Below are positions 47,104-59,539 of a DNA stretch of 64,000 nucleotides, piece after piece (position 1 is the stretch's first letter; each line of letters begins with the position of its first letter). The stretch covers positions 16,530,102-16,594,101 of the forward strand of contig NW_024737042.1 of the NCBI RefSeq assembly GCF_018991925.1, read 5' to 3'. The notes under the pieces were generated by a model. The model saw only the letters and a list, made by a program, of their open reading frames with translations. It searched no databases and was not told the origin of the DNA. Source of the DNA: Homarus americanus. Taxonomy: Eukaryota > Arthropoda > Malacostraca > Decapoda > Nephropidae. Both the position numbers and the translations under genes were made by a program.

Positions 47104-47807
47104 CAGGGCCGGATCCAGGAGTGGGCAAAGTGGGCAGCTGCCCAGGGGCCTCCACAATCTGGGGGCCTCCACATATTACAAAATTTTATTTATTTGTTTA
47201 TTCATTTGGATTATTTTTATTTTCATTCTTTAAAATTTATGGGAATTTGTACACTCTCAATAAATATACAGTTAATTAAAAATTTCTCACTGTTCTAATT
47301 TCCTCAATATAACTGCATATGGCTTCAAAATTCTCCAAAGAAGTGTTCAAATTTCAAAATTTTCCCGGGGGGCTTACAGCGTTCCCCGGAACTCCCAAAT
47401 GTTTAGGCTCGCTTCACTCGCCACCCCACCCTCTTGGGTAGTTATAATGAGGGGGGGCCTCCACAAAGAGGCTGCCCATGGGCCTTCACGAGTCTAAGGG
47501 CCAATTGCAAGAACGGTTATGGGGTGTACGACGCCAATTACGATGACCTTCTTGCCCTGGTCTTTTTCAGCAATATCGCCTTTAACACATGGAATTCTGC
47601 ACTTTTCGAAGCTTTGGATGAGACTCGAAACAAGTTTCCTGGTGAGAATTATTTGCTAGTGCTGTACTCAAAATATCGAAACTTCGAGATCTCTCCAGAG
47701 CTTCAAAAGGGTGGTAAAACTGAAACAAGATCAGGGCAAGAAGGTCATCGTAAACGGCGTTGTACACCCAACGACTGTTCTTACAATTGGCCCTCAATCC
47801 GGCACTG
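47104..47807. mobile_element. hAT-like element (same family as 635-910), hosting a MITE
   Basis: Starts CAGGGCCGGATCCAGG (47104) and ends aatccggcactg (47807). The flanks ctcacaac (47096-47103) and ttcacaac (47808-47815) match at 7 of 8 bases. Subterminal blocks gggcctccaca and ctgcccagg/ctgcccatg occur near both ends. The 296-bp MITE at 47498 interrupts it close to its right end. Without that insert it is about 400 bp and noncoding. Confidence 0.85.
47498..47793. mobile_element. Harbinger-like MITE inserted in the hAT element
   Basis: Long inverted termini of about 65 bp start GGGCCAATTGCAAGAACG (47498) and, inverted, GGGCCAATTGTAAGAACA (47793). They continue through the shared block gatgaccttcttgccctg. 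Flanking triplets are taa (47495-47497) and tca (47794-47796), close to the 3-bp TWA duplication of PIF/Harbinger elements. A GGGCC start fits. Tandem reading frames in the arms are mirror artefacts. Confidence 0.8.
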
Positions 47808-47815
47808 TTCACAAC

Positions 47816-49782
47816 GTGTTTAGGTGAATGGCGCTGTCGGCCTTCAGTAGTGGCGTCATCATCAGATTTGCGCGGGAGACCCAGGCCTCCTTTTCTAAGT
47901 GGCCTTGACTAATTCCGTAAAAAATAAAAAAAAATAAAAAAATAAAATATAAAACATAATACAGAACACCGAGAAAGCTCAAATATTTTCAGCGGGTCCT
48001 CGGCTGAACGCCAGTATCAGGGAAGACCTCTGCTTACGCGATTTTAATAACGTCTTCTTAAAATTGATCCACTTCTGAAATTGAGTTAAAATCCTTGGGT
48101 CGATCCAGGTCCGTTTCTTTTTGTGGAGAGGAAAATATTTTGCTCCTGAGTGGTGTTGTATTTCAGGGGGTAGGGGTGTATTTATATTTAAGAGTACTAG
48201 AGAGAGAGAGAGAGATAACGCCATCTCCTGGTATGATAACAAATCTTATAAACTTAATCAATGAAACGAATAATGCATCGACATACAATATTTGTTTGTT
48301 TGCATATTATTAGTCACACGGGTAATGAAGATTACGCGGGATATTATACTAAATTCCCGTCCAAATATCCTCCTTTTCCTTGTCAGTTGTTGGCTACGTC
48401 ACTAGCAAAATAACACAGGAATAAATCTGCGAACTAAGCCTTCAGTACACAAGGAGACACTGCTGTGGCCACTTTTCCAAGTGTTAAGTTTGTAACCCAT
48501 TCAGAGCAGGGTGAACAGGGTGAATAGCGACTCTAAGGACAGGAGTCCATCCTATATCCGGATAATCCACCCGACCATCGCACCCATTGTGAGGTAGTGT
48601 GCAAAATCCCGGATAAGAGATATTCACAGACCTGTCCATTCCTCACATGTGGTAACCCAGCGAGCTCCTTAAACTACAACTGATGCCCAGTAATGAAAGC
48701 AACGAGTCACTGATTTTGAAATCAGGTCACCTCTTGACACAGCCAGTGTTAGACATCTGCCAGTAGAGACAAACCGGCGAGAACCATAGACAGAACCGTT
48801 TATCACAATGTAAACAACCGTCGCAACGAGATAAAGGCAAGGTACAATTTAGTTCTCATTACTTACCTACTAAACTACTTTGACTGTAGCTCCAACCTGT
48901 ACACACCCACAAAACTCCAACAACGGGATGTGATCACAGCCCTTTGGCTTCTTAGAATAAACGTCAGGAACTCCAGCTGGTAACGCGTTTTCAGTAAGTG
49001 GTGGCTGGTACACTTAAATTTGGGGGGATTATAATATACCTGTCTCAATACCTTGGAGCCAAACAATTGCCAGGCGAGATGCGTGGACGCGTAGTATGAT
49101 GTCACGGCTTAGTGGCTTCCTGTTTCTCATACCATCACTCTTCTTTATCATAATTTTGCCACTAGTCAAGTAAGAGGTGAAGCTTGATCGTGACTGCACA
49201 GAGAAACAAACCCTTGCTGCCAGTGATCCCAACAATCTGCAGCGTAATTACTATAATAACTCTTATATTATTTATCTCCGTCAGGTTCTTAACTATAATC
49301 CTCAAGTTAACTAAAAATAAGTGTATCATATTGAGGTGTATGTACTGTACAAGGACATGTAAAGAAACGAATGAAGTACATGAAACCTCAGCATGAATTA
49401 ACCTAAACCCTAGCCCCAGCGTTACTATACGCTTGAATAATACAAAAGTATAAACCACTCTTCTCTATCTAAATATATGCAGAGTCCAGAACAACTGTAT
49501 CACACTTGGACCACACCATCACACCAGCCAGGCTCGTCCATCTCTGTGTCTGCCGACTGGTCCATACTGTAGGTGCCATGTCACAAATTACATAACATTT
49601 TACCTCAATACTATACACGATTAATCTTGTTCACTTGACCTCTGGTGGATGCATCATGATTTGACTCGAGGTACTTATAGATATTCCACAATAGAGTATT
49701 ACTATGTGGGCTCCACTACACACCATAAGTGGCTATGTAACTGAGTATGTGATTCTCCGGGAAGGTGATACTGGCCATGGTG
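47816..49782. other. Gene-free spacer, about 2 kb
   Basis: Mixed-composition sequence. It has an A-rich run (47918-47948), a short (AG)n (48198-48216) and no recognisable domains in any frame. Nothing else is supportable by eye. Confidence 0.45.
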
Positions 49783-50335
49783 CAGGGTGGCCATTTCCAA
49801 ATTTCCAAAAAGGAGGACACTTTTTAAATTTTTACGACACTTATTTTTAACCTAAATTAAACATGTTTAATGATGAGTTGAAATATAAAAAGTTGTATAA
49901 AATATACAAAATATACTTAGAAGTGTTGATTTGTCAAATATCACTATAATGTAATGAAGGCTATTTTGTGGTTTTTCTAAAATTTCAATTTTTTTAAACG
50001 CACTGTATATGTTACATACATGATAAATGCATTCATACAGTGTACATAAAGAACTGAAAGAAATGAATATTCATTTTTGCTCCTGCTGGAACAACATACT
50101 GTATGCTAACCAAATTAACCTACTTCACAAACTAAAGGAAATAGCCTACTTACCAATGTGGCCTTCAGTTCCCACTGTTTTAGTATACTGTGCGTAAGGT
50201 AATTTATATAATTCTTTTTAGACAGGCCCAAAAGAGAAGGACAAATTAACGCCCTGCTTGAGGTGGCGCAGGACGGAGGATAGAGTGCTCAAAAGCAGGA
50301 CTGTCCTGCCTAAAGCAGGATGTCTGGCCAGCCTA
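49783..50335. mobile_element. hAT-type MITE, CAGGGTGGCCA termini
   Basis: The left end is CAGGGTGGCCATTTCC (49783). The right end read inward from 50335 is TAGGCTGGCCAGACATCC. Subterminal aggacactt and aggactgtcctgcc blocks follow. The GGTGGCCA/GCTGGCCA terminus is common among hAT elements. No clear 8-bp duplication is seen, and the AT-rich interior is noncoding. Confidence 0.6.
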
Positions 50336-50921
50336 CTTGATGATTGTGGTATATAAATTGTTCCTGTTAATGCCACTTCTCCTCACCACTCGATAAACTG
50401 TATATTCCAGTTTGGATAAAGATTTGCGAGTAGGAGAGGGATTCGTCGCTCACCGCTATAGGGTGGTGACCAAGGAGGTTTCCGTCTCATCCACACTTCA
50501 ATGGCTCCGTCCCCAGCGAGTTTGTTCTGTACCAAGGCCTGTCCAGGATCAGGTGAGTCACTATATACTGCTACTGCGTCTCTCGCTGTCTGTACTAGTT
50601 TAAACTGTGAGTTTATGTAGCCCAAATGTTGGCATGGCTGAGTCTTTAGAGAACTGTTGATGTTTAGAAGAAAAAATCTTGATAAACACTGTATAATATA
50701 AAAATAGTATGGAATACAATATTGATTTTGAATATCACAATAATGAATCCATTCAGCAAAAAGAAATGTGTAGTATTGAGGTGGAGGGGATCAGTTACCC
50801 AGCATTATACGTGGAGTGCTGGTGAAGCGTAGTATACAAAGTGAGGGGGGGGGGGTGGGCGGCAGTGAGGAGGGTTCGATGAGGGGGTACAGTAACACGC
50901 AGGTAACACCGTCTAACGGTT
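50336..50921. other. Gene-free spacer
   Basis: No gene recognised. There is a G run at 50844-50856. The hAT element's target duplication begins at 50922. Confidence 0.5.
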
Positions 50922-50929
50922 AATATTTG

Positions 50930-52186
50930 CAGGGTTGCCAACTCGGATTTTCAAATGTCGCTAGGCTGGTACCTAAAAGTAGCTAAATGTCGCTAAATCT
51001 TCCATGGAAAGTCGCTAGCTATTATTCCCCCCCTTCAGTAATTTGATGCAAATAATATTTTCATAATGCCGACTATAATGGACGGAGTATAAATAAAATG
51101 CATTATGTAAAAATATCATTTTTCAGATTTTCTGTGAAATGTGGCGCAAGAATATTGCATATTATCCCAGAACACTTTGATCTTTTTAACTTGAGTTCAC
51201 TGCCTGCCTTGCTGTCACTAAAACATACTTTACACACTTCACTTAAGTGTTCTACCACACGAATAGAACAATGTTCAGCTACAAACATGGCCAGAGTTCC
51301 CTCCACTTTTTTTGCTTCACCAAGTTTCTTGAATGGTAAAATTGTCTCTTTCTGCACTAAATGGCTCTTCTGCTTTCTTGTGTTTTTTAGTGTTTTTGTG
51401 TTTTTCAATGTCGCACAACTTAGCAGACAAAGTACACTTGCAAAATTTACAAAATCCTTTTTTATTATCTCCTGGCACCTCCAGAAGCCAATTTTTGTAT
51501 CTGTCATCTCTGAGCCATTCCTTCCTAAATCGCTGCGAATACTGTGGCTTACCCATTTTCTATTGGGACTATGAAGGGTTCAAATTAATAAACAGCATGC
51601 AAACAAGCGGAAACTTTCCTTGATGGTTTTTGGCAAAGCGGGTGAACAGTGTCGACTTGCGGGGCAACTGTATGGAGTCTATGGGTCACCCATGGTGGAA
51701 GCGTATGAGAAGTTTGGAACCACGCAGGCTTGATAGAATTAATTCTATAAGATGTTTTGCTAATATTCTTTAAAATTTAGCGTATTAATGAAATTCATAT
51801 TGCATATCTGACAAAGAGGTAAGTTACCCAGGTGCTACAAAGGCGAAGGTAATAGACAAATAAATGACGACACGGCAACATTAGCCATGGACGGGCTGAC
51901 ATCAAGTGATCAGGAAATAGACGTGTCCCTCCTTCTGTACCACGACCCGTTCAAATGTATTAAACTTTTCTTATTATTTATTGTCCCTGTAACACCGTTG
52001 CTATATATTATGGCTCGAAATTAGGAAAACTGAGTTTTCATGGACAGTCCAAAAGTATCCAGAAAGTCGCTAGATTTCTGTGGATATCTCTAGATTTGCG
52101 ACAAGTCGCAAATCGCTCTAAAATGTCGCTAGAAAAAAACAAAAAGCTCTAGATCTAGCTACAAAGTCGCTAAGTTGGCAACTCTG
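50930..52186 (-). mobile_element. hAT transposon with remnant transposase
   Basis: A perfect 8-bp target duplication, aatatttg (50922-50929 and 52187-52194), brackets 1257 bp. Termini are CAGGGTTGCCAACTCGG (50930) and, inverted from 52186, CAGAGTTGCCAACTTAG. Subterminal zones are packed with gtcgcta/tagcgac units (50957-51018 and 52065-52172), likely transposase-binding repeats. The minus strand encodes the first part of a hAT transposase; the catalytic and dimerisation regions are deleted. Confidence 0.92.
51103..51556 (-). pseudogene. hAT transposase, N-terminal fragment with BED-type zinc finger
   Basis: Starts at a true ATG (51556) and reads YSQRFRKEWL, then a BED-type finger with the pattern GFCKFCKC...KHKNTKKH, ending at 51317. 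A one-base frame change near 51330 passes to the frame of 51103-51507, where the homologous continuation TLAMFVAEH...RVVEHL...CFSDSKAG...RSKCSGII is recognisable. A BED finger followed by this block is typical of hAT transposases that bind subterminal repeats. About 140 of the usual 600 or more residues remain, so it is a deletion derivative. Confidence 0.85.
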
Positions 52187-52194
52187 AATATTTG

Positions 52195-52930
52195 GTGTTT
52201 AGTCAAGCGGCAGACACCTACCCGACCACCAGCATTCATTCCTCGCAGTCAACCGCCGACAACCACCTCACCTTCACCACACTCACTCACAACCAAGGTA
52301 GCCACTTCAGTTCTTGGTCTGTGCTGATGTAATTTATGTTATTCCTAACACCTCAAAATAATAATATTTATTTGTTATCATTAAGTTTGTGAAGAAGAGG
52401 AGTTATGAGGGAAGTAAATACCAAGAGACATTAATAGTATTATTCTCAGTCTTCTTGAAAATTGTTTGCGAGTTTCATCCTTGTTTTGACTGAGAAATAA
52501 AAAAAAATATATAGCTATGAGATTTATGTATTGCATTTCGATATTGCTAAAAGTAAAGTAAATTTAAAAGACATTTGAAAGTTAGGGCAAATACAATAAC
52601 AAACACTACGGTATATTTTAAAATATTTGAAACACTAAGTGAACCACTCCGTATGCTACATCTTACCTACACCCCATGACAAACAAGTATACTATACTGT
52701 ATTTCTTTTTCATCATTACATTAAATTATACAAAAATAATTTGCTGGAATTTTGATTTTGATTCGTTTCATCTTGTTCTTCGGCAATGTATTAATTTTTG
52801 CTGTAAGTGTGCTTATTTTTCACATTAGCAGTACAGTATTTTTTTCTTTGTCTTCCTGGGTGATAAGGTTCCCGGTGTCAACATACTATACTTTGTAAAC
52901 TGTATATTGTATAATGGTACTACAGGTATG
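52195..52930. other. AT-rich spacer
   Basis: No gene recognised. Confidence 0.5.
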
Positions 52931-52938
52931 GTGATACT

Positions 52939-52999
52939 CAGAACCACCCCTAGAGGGGTGCGGGGCCCGGGGCAAGTCATCATTATGGGGCCCCTCTTT

Positions 53000-53042
<43 letters not shown>

Positions 53043-54252
53043 CTACAACGGAAACGTGGACACGACAAATCTCAATAAAACCACACAGGGCATGCATACA
53101 TACAAAAATAATAGCATGCAGTCGTGAAAAAAAAAAATCCTGGTTATTTTTAATGGTTACATAAATAAAGTAATGGATGCAGGTAATAATTTCACTGCAT
53201 TGCAACACAAAACATGGAAAAAATGAAAGAGATCCGCGAACCCTAGACCGTATGTGATAACTGTTTTAGAAGTTATGAAAATACTTAAAATGGGATTCGG
53301 AAATACACAAGAAAAAGATCAAATTTAGAAACTGGCGATATTATTACACGCATATACATGGAAAATAAAACATTATTGCAACATAGACAAGACAAATGCC
53401 AAAAGCAGTCTGAGTGTAATGGAAAATTTCATGGTAACATAATTACGGTAATAACTAAAAAACTTATTTAATCTATCGTGACTTCTCACAACGCATTTGC
53501 GAAGTAGCAGAAACAGTCTACTTTCAAAATTAACCTTCCTCGCCTTGTTTGTAGCAAACTCTTCGATCAGTTCATGATAGCACAAACTTGCTGTCAGTTC
53601 CTTTTCGATGGTGAGCATAGCCAATCCACCCAACCTCTTTTAAGCCATAGTTGTCCTTAGTTTTATATCAATTTGAGTTTAGAAAAACTTTGCTCCCCTG
53701 ATGCCACTGTAATTGTGACTGTCAATAAAATCCTATATGCTATTTCTGCATTAGGGAAGGAACCATTGAGAGATTTTAGAAACTGAAGGACTTGAAGTGA
53801 TTTTTTTGTTTCTTTGGGAATGAGTTCTGCAGGTACTTGAAGCTCTGAAAACAACTCGACTTCGTCAATATCGTGAGAATTTCCAACACTCAATGACTTG
53901 TCCAAAGCAGAGTTGTGCTCAGCTAGGTACTGCACAGCTTCTATAATACGTGTTAGAACCGATCGCCAATTTTCCTTTTCTTTTTTCAAATCTTGTAATA
54001 TCCGTATATCTATAGTATTCATTAAACAACCTTCTTTTCACCTCCATCCATTTGGTTGAGGATAAACAAGTGTTCATTTGATGACTCATGAAATTTTAGT
54101 CTTTCACTATAATGCTTCCAGTCAGCACAGCCTTCTTTTCTCTATTTTATGTATTGCATTTGAACTGAATAATTACAAACCAAAAGAACGCGATGCCCCT
54201 AGAAGCGCGAGGCCCCTGGAAATGCAAGGCGGCCCCCTTCGGGACGGCTCTG
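52939..54252 (-). mobile_element. hAT transposon with C-terminal transposase remnant
   Basis: The termini are CAGAACCACCCCTAGAGG (52939) and, inverted from 54252, CAGAGCCGTCCCGAAGG. Both are followed by GGGGCC-rich zones. The flanks gtgatact (52931-52938) and gtggtact (54253-54260) match at 7 of 8. The minus strand encodes hAT transposase fragments. An (AT)n run lies at 52989-53038. Length is 1314 bp, a deletion derivative. Confidence 0.88.
53373..54022 (-). pseudogene. hAT transposase fragment with dimerisation domain
   Basis: The minus-strand frame at 53663-54022 starts with NWRSVLTRII...VQYLAEHNSAL, the beginning of the transposase body in the ZMYM/TTF-finger hAT group. It then passes abruptly to the dimerisation motif FPNAEIAYRILLTVTITVAS with GEQSFSKLKLI. 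The several hundred residues normally between these are missing. A break near 53650 leads to 53373-53633, which continues with LGGLAMLTIEKEL and ELIEEFATNKARK, the normal C-terminus. Clearly inactive. Confidence 0.88.
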
Positions 54253-54437
54253 GTGGTACTGCTGTATAATGGTACATTGGTATTATTATGGTAGTACTAT
54301 TTACAGGGATTATGGAACACATTTCATTCACTTGTAATATAATGAGTGTTAGTTCCCATACTGAGTGTTCTTCTTGGCACAAACGTCTTACTTAATGCCT
54401 CATCCGCACATCACGAACTCACTAACAAATATTGACT

Positions 54438-54510
54438 TTTACGGGGAATAGCCCAGCCGGGCACAGATCATCGACCCACAACGGGGCTTGGGGGGCGAAA
54501 AAAAAATAGA
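54438..54510 (+). repeat. Dispersed SINE-like repeat, copy 3
   Basis: Reads cggggaatagcccagccggg, then atcgacccacaacggggctt, then ggggggcgaaaaaaaaa. Same block order as 16084-16146 and 27147-27215. Confidence 0.6.
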
Positions 54511-55396
54511 GGTTAATTAGTATGTTAATCTACACCACGACTTGACTTTTAACATCTCGATTCTTAGATCAGATGTTAGACACAGAGCATTATGTTGTCT
54601 CCATTACTGAAGGTAGACATTTAACCAATTTAACAAGAATGCGTCTGACAGACAAAGACTGATTACGATGGACTGTAAGTCACTGTCATAAACGTATATG
54701 ACTCTTAAGTACAGTTGACTCCACTCCAGCATTTACCATTTAGCGTTGCCAGACCTCTCTCTCCTCGAGGTCTAAACCCCAAACACTGAAGTGTAAATTC
54801 GAAGCATTCACCCAGTGAGCGGGAGGGAGAGCGGAGGGGTACAGTATGTCGGTGTTGTCTTTCTGTGGGGAGGAGACAGGGTACTAGTATAGGGGTGAGG
54901 ACGGAAAATGTATATCAGTTGGAAAAGATTACAAAGCAGAATACCACTGGAAATACTGACAAAGTTTCTTCTGCTGAGAGAAATCGTCTAGCGCTAGCCA
55001 GGTTAAAATACTTTAGTTACAATAGGATAACAGGTGATGAATTTAGGTGTTCCTTTGCAAAAAGGGGAATTTATAAGCAAATGGATTATAGATATGTTTG
55101 AATCTACATCTTGTAGAAGCAGCACAGTTTTGTTTAACCCCTTGACTACGAAAAGGAACTTCATCAGCCGAATAAAATCGTCTGGGTGTAGCCAGAATAA
55201 AGTAGGTAAAAAGACATTGCAGTGAATGGATTAATCAGCAATTAAAACAATCAGGAAGTGGGCACCGCATATTTATTGTAATACAAACTTGATTTGGAAA
55301 AAAAAAGTTCAGTTGGCAGCTGTCCGGTATAGAATCAGCGCCTGCAATTGCCTAGCTTATACTACAGACGGGCAAGGGGGGACCTATTGAGATGTA

Positions 55397-55790
55397 GTGT
55401 CCTTACCTGGAGCTGGCGGACTCTCGCCCCTGCACAAGGGGTCACAGCTCAAGGTTGAAGAAGTCGCAAGTCCAGAAAACTGCGAGGGCAAACTTTTTCG
55501 GAGTGAGAGTTGTGAACTCTTGGAACAATCTGCCAGAGGGTGTTGTAACGGTACCGAGTGTGAGCTCTTTCATGACCAGGCTTGACAAGTACTGGAGCAG
55601 GTTCAGATACATTCAGGAGCCAGTGCATGTCCAGTACAGTACTTGCCAACAATGCGTAACAGAGACGTGACCGATCGCCCAAGCGGTTAACGAGCCGATC
55701 AGTGGTGAAGAGGATAAAAGTAAAAGTAAAACAGTGTGGTTCACACTTTTAAGTAATTTTAATATTGCTTTGCATCATAAATTGCATGAA
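55397..55790 (+). pseudogene. LINE reverse transcriptase C-terminal fragment
   Basis: The frame from 55455 to 55670 includes FFGVRVVNSWNNLPEGVVTV, followed by PSVSSFMTRLDKYW. This is the conserved carboxy end of CR1/L2-like LINE polymerases. It is followed by about 120 bp of untranslated sequence and the (TAA)n tract, consistent with a 5'-truncated insertion whose tail expanded. It lies between the arms of the foldback. Confidence 0.75.
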
Positions 55791-55792
55791 TC

Positions 55793-55936
<144 letters not shown>

Positions 55937-57212
55937 CCCTTTTTCCTTTAATCTCACTGTTTGACATAACTGAAATGTGTGGTTTGCTGATTCTACGTAT
56001 ACCTGGCAGTTGCCACGTGAACTATTTTTTTCACATCAAGTTTGTATTAAAATAAATAATTTGTTGCCCACTTCCTGATTGTGTTGACTGCTAATTAACC
56101 CCTTCAGTACGATGTCTTTTTATTTATTTTATTCTGGCTAACGCCAGACGATTTTATTCAGCTGGGGAAGTTCTATCTCGTAGTCAAGGGGTTTAACGAA
56201 ACTTCGCTGCTTTTACAGGATATAGATTCAAACATATCTATAATCAAATTGCTCATAAATGCACCTTTTAGAGAAGAACAGGTTACTTAGAACATGATTC
56301 ATCTCCTCTTATCCTCTTGTAACTTTAGTATTTTCGTCTGGCTATCGCTAGACGATTACACTTAGCTGAGGAAACCCCGGTGGTATCGTCAAAGCATTAT
56401 TTTGCATTGTAATCTCTCCCAACTGAGACACTGTACACTTCCCTCCTCAATCCCAGTAACCCCCCTCTCCTAAGAAAGACACCTACCCGACACATCCCTC
56501 CTCTCTACCCCCAGCTCATTGGGCGAATGCTTCGAATTCAGAGTTCAGTGTTTGGGGTTTAGATCTCAAAGAGAGACATTCTCTGAACGCTTGCCGTACT
56601 GGTCGGACGTGTCAGCTTTGTACTCTGCGACAACACTGTTGATTTTCACTGGCTGCCCGAGCTTTGCCCCATGCCTGTGGCAAGTGGTGGGCAGAAATTT
56701 GTGAAGGCTTTGGTTAGAGAAGAAAAGATTGCACTACTGAACAGCTTAGAAGACGACCTGCGGCTTTCAAGTAGCGAATCGCAAGCAGATGATCCGCGGC
56801 CAACAACAGAAAGAAAAGAAGAGGAGGCGAGAGTTGGTGAAGAAAACTGGAGGAAGTGATCGTGATGAGATCATGAATGATGGGAAGAAGAGGACTGCAT
56901 AAACAGAAGAAAACAGAAATAATTCAACTGGGAATAAAACACAGCAGGATAGTTGAATGGATCAGCGTCAAAGTACCAATTTGCCGAGCAACCCGGGTGG
57001 TGGAAACAGCTCAGGTAGGAGGAGGTTGAACTTTCCAATTGATTTAAGGATGTCCTTCTATGAGCGGTTGCTGTGGGCTGCTACACTGGAAAGGAGCATA
57101 AAAAGTTTGAACCCCTGCTTAAGGAAAGTCGTAATAATTCCTATCTGACTGTAGCTGGGGATGAGGCGGTAAAGTTTTTGAGATAAAGGTATAGAAGAGG
57201 GTGACCACCAGA

Positions 57213-58535
57213 AGTTGTTTGTTGATTTTCTTTATTTTTGCTCTATTGATTGTTTTGGTGATTTTAAGTATATTAAAAGAAACGACAACTTCTATTATGA
57301 TTTTAAGTATTTATATATTTTTATTTACTCAATCCCGCTTCACAATTCTTCTCCCGACATTTCCTATAAATGATGGTGAACGCTTCCACAAATTCCTCCT
57401 CGCCATTGCTGATTTATATCAACCTCAATATTAAAGTAAGTTGTTTAACACATAAATTAACACGATAAGGCATAGAACCTTACCTAACAAACCCATAGGC
57501 TGGGTATGTTAGGTCAGGTTCTAATAGATTATATGCATTGTATTCATTTTTGTGTTAAATATCATATTAGTGTGTAGAAAAAAAAATCGGTATTACTTTA
57601 CTTTAGGACATAGCCCCCTCCCCTGCCCCCACCCCCGAAAGTTCTAAACTACCGAAACATTTGATCTCGCTATTCTGAGCATTTTGAACCCCCATATATA
57701 CATGGCGGAAATGGATAATAGCGACACAATTGAATTTAATTGATTTTAAGTAGTTTTCAGTCTTCCTCTGAGGAGATATCTGCGCATCACGCATGCGCAA
57801 TATTGATTGACGTCATCCAGTCGTGACCAATGAGGTATCTGTATCATCACGCGAATTTTTTTCGATCAATCACATGTGATTTTTTTCAAAGGAAGCAGCC
57901 TGGGTAATTTCATTAACCAGTCTTACAATGGCCATGGTGGGGGTTGGTTGTCAATTTTGCTCCTATGATTATTTTAAGTTTATTGCCGAGTTTTAAGAGA
58001 AAGGCGATCATTCTATCCAATTCCTACTTATCCCTGGACCTTCCACTTCTAACTAAGGTATTGTACTTTCGGACATGGCGCGCACGAAAGTTTAAGCTAG
58101 GCCTACCGGGGGTCCGGGGGCAGAGTCCCTGTTAGGAGTTAGGTTAGGTTTTGTTAGGTACGATGACTCGTTTTCGTTTTCTCTCCCATCCAAAAAACCC
58201 CGATTTCTCAGGCTCTCCCCCATTATTGATGTGGGGGGGGGGCAAAAACTAGCAATTTCCGCCCAAAATGAAGGTCAGATTCGTTTAACCGTTAAGCCCT
58301 GGGTTAGGGTGCTGCTGGCAGTATCCCCCACATGGGGTTAAAGCGAGAAAAAAGTCAACATTTCCAAAATTAATAAAAAAAAAATGGCGGGAAAATAGGC
58401 GGACGTTCTGGAACCTCACCTGGGGCCTAAGGGTTAAAACACCAAATTACATGGAAAAACATATTGGTCAACCCCTAGGGACTCATGTCCTAAAGTAAAA
58501 ATTTACCCAAATTTCAACCAATTTGGACAATTCCT
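57213..58535. other. Insertion of about 1.3 kb inside the ORF1 remnant
   Basis: Noncoding sequence separates the two ORF1 parts. It contains a hairpin (57474-57489 with 57507-57522) and a pair of short inverted ends, tactttaggacat (57591-57606) and atgtcctaaagta (58486-58498). These may bound a DNA element of about 0.9 kb. No target duplication is clear. A ttaggttaggtttt block lies at 58139-58155. Confidence 0.45.
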
Positions 58536-59182
58536 CAGGACACACAGCAACACACCAAGGTGATCGTATTCATGTACCCGTTTATACTGGATCCTGATTT
58601 TCTTCTTGGCGATACACGATTCGTATGGGCAGAGCGACACAAAATCCAAGGTGAGAAGAAGAACCAAGTGGTAGCCTTAATGAAGGGAGACATTCCAGAG
58701 AAGATATTCATTTCTGTAATAGGAAATAGGAGAATTGCAAAGTTTATTGAACAACCTGCCCTGTGTTACAAGTGCAGCGGGTGGGGCCATATGGCCTGGA
58801 AATGTCAAAGTGAATGTCGGTGTCGTTACTGTGGAAAAAATCATAATTCAATAGAATGTGGAAATAAAATAAAGTCAGAGCAACATGTGCCATGCTGTTG
58901 CAATTGTGGCGGCGTGCATAATGCAGGTTCCTCAACTTGCAATAAGCCACAGATGCGTGGTGCACGGTGGCAGAGCATGGGGAAAGTGCAACCGCGAGAA
59001 GAGGAAGAAGGACAAGGAGTTGCGGGTGAGACAACTCTACCTTCAACTGAGAACGTGTGGAAGAAGAGGGTGGAACAGAGTGACACGTTGAAGGTAACAG
59101 GAAATGGTGCAGGAGCTGCACCAAAAGTTGTTCCAGAATATAAGGTAATTGATAGTTTGGTGATGTGTATGGTGTAGTAATT

Positions 59183-59332
59183 CAACTCAGGCAAGAAATT
59201 CAGATGCTTAGAAAAAAGGTAGAGGACAACCAGAAGGTAATTGCCCATTTTTGTGATCAACTCAGGCAAAAGAAATTCAGATGCTTGAAAAGGTGAGAGG
59301 ACAACCAGAGAGGGTAATTGCCCATTTTTGTG
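59183..59332 (+). repeat. 75-bp tandem duplication in the ORF1 coiled-coil region
   Basis: Two copies start caactcaggca (59183 and 59258). The first reads in frame as QLRQEIQMLRKKVEDNQK, a heptad-like coil; the second has small deletions. Confidence 0.8.
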
Positions 59333-59539
59333 AACATAGAACATAAGAACATGAGAATCACCCTCGTCTTATGGATTCCCAGTCATGTAGCTGAATAAAA
59401 CTATCTGCCGTTAGCTAGAACAAAAAAGTCCATAAGGTTAAGACAGTGAATTTTTAATTTGTGAACAATTGGCAATATCTAGCATATACCCGTGTATGAG
59501 TTATAAATGAGTGGTTTATATAATAACATAAGAAAATAA

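Larger units (their letters stand above)
56640..59335 (+). pseudogene. LINE ORF1 of a relative of the 28-39.5 kb element, split by an insertion
   Basis: An ATG at 56671 opens a frame with KALVREEKIALLNSLEDDLR, close to the ORF1 N-terminus at 33885. Frames then degrade; a segment at about 57030-57180 reads MSFYERLLWAATLE and, one frame over, SYLTVAGDEAVKFL. The gene resumes at about 58540 (58560-59177), where three zinc knuckles occur: CYKCSGWGHMAWKC, CRYCGKNHNSIEC and CCNCGGVHNAGSSTC. The C-terminal part includes a duplicated coiled-coil unit at 59183. No ORF2 follows. The knuckle region differs clearly from that at 34357, so it is a related but distinct family. Confidence 0.75.
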
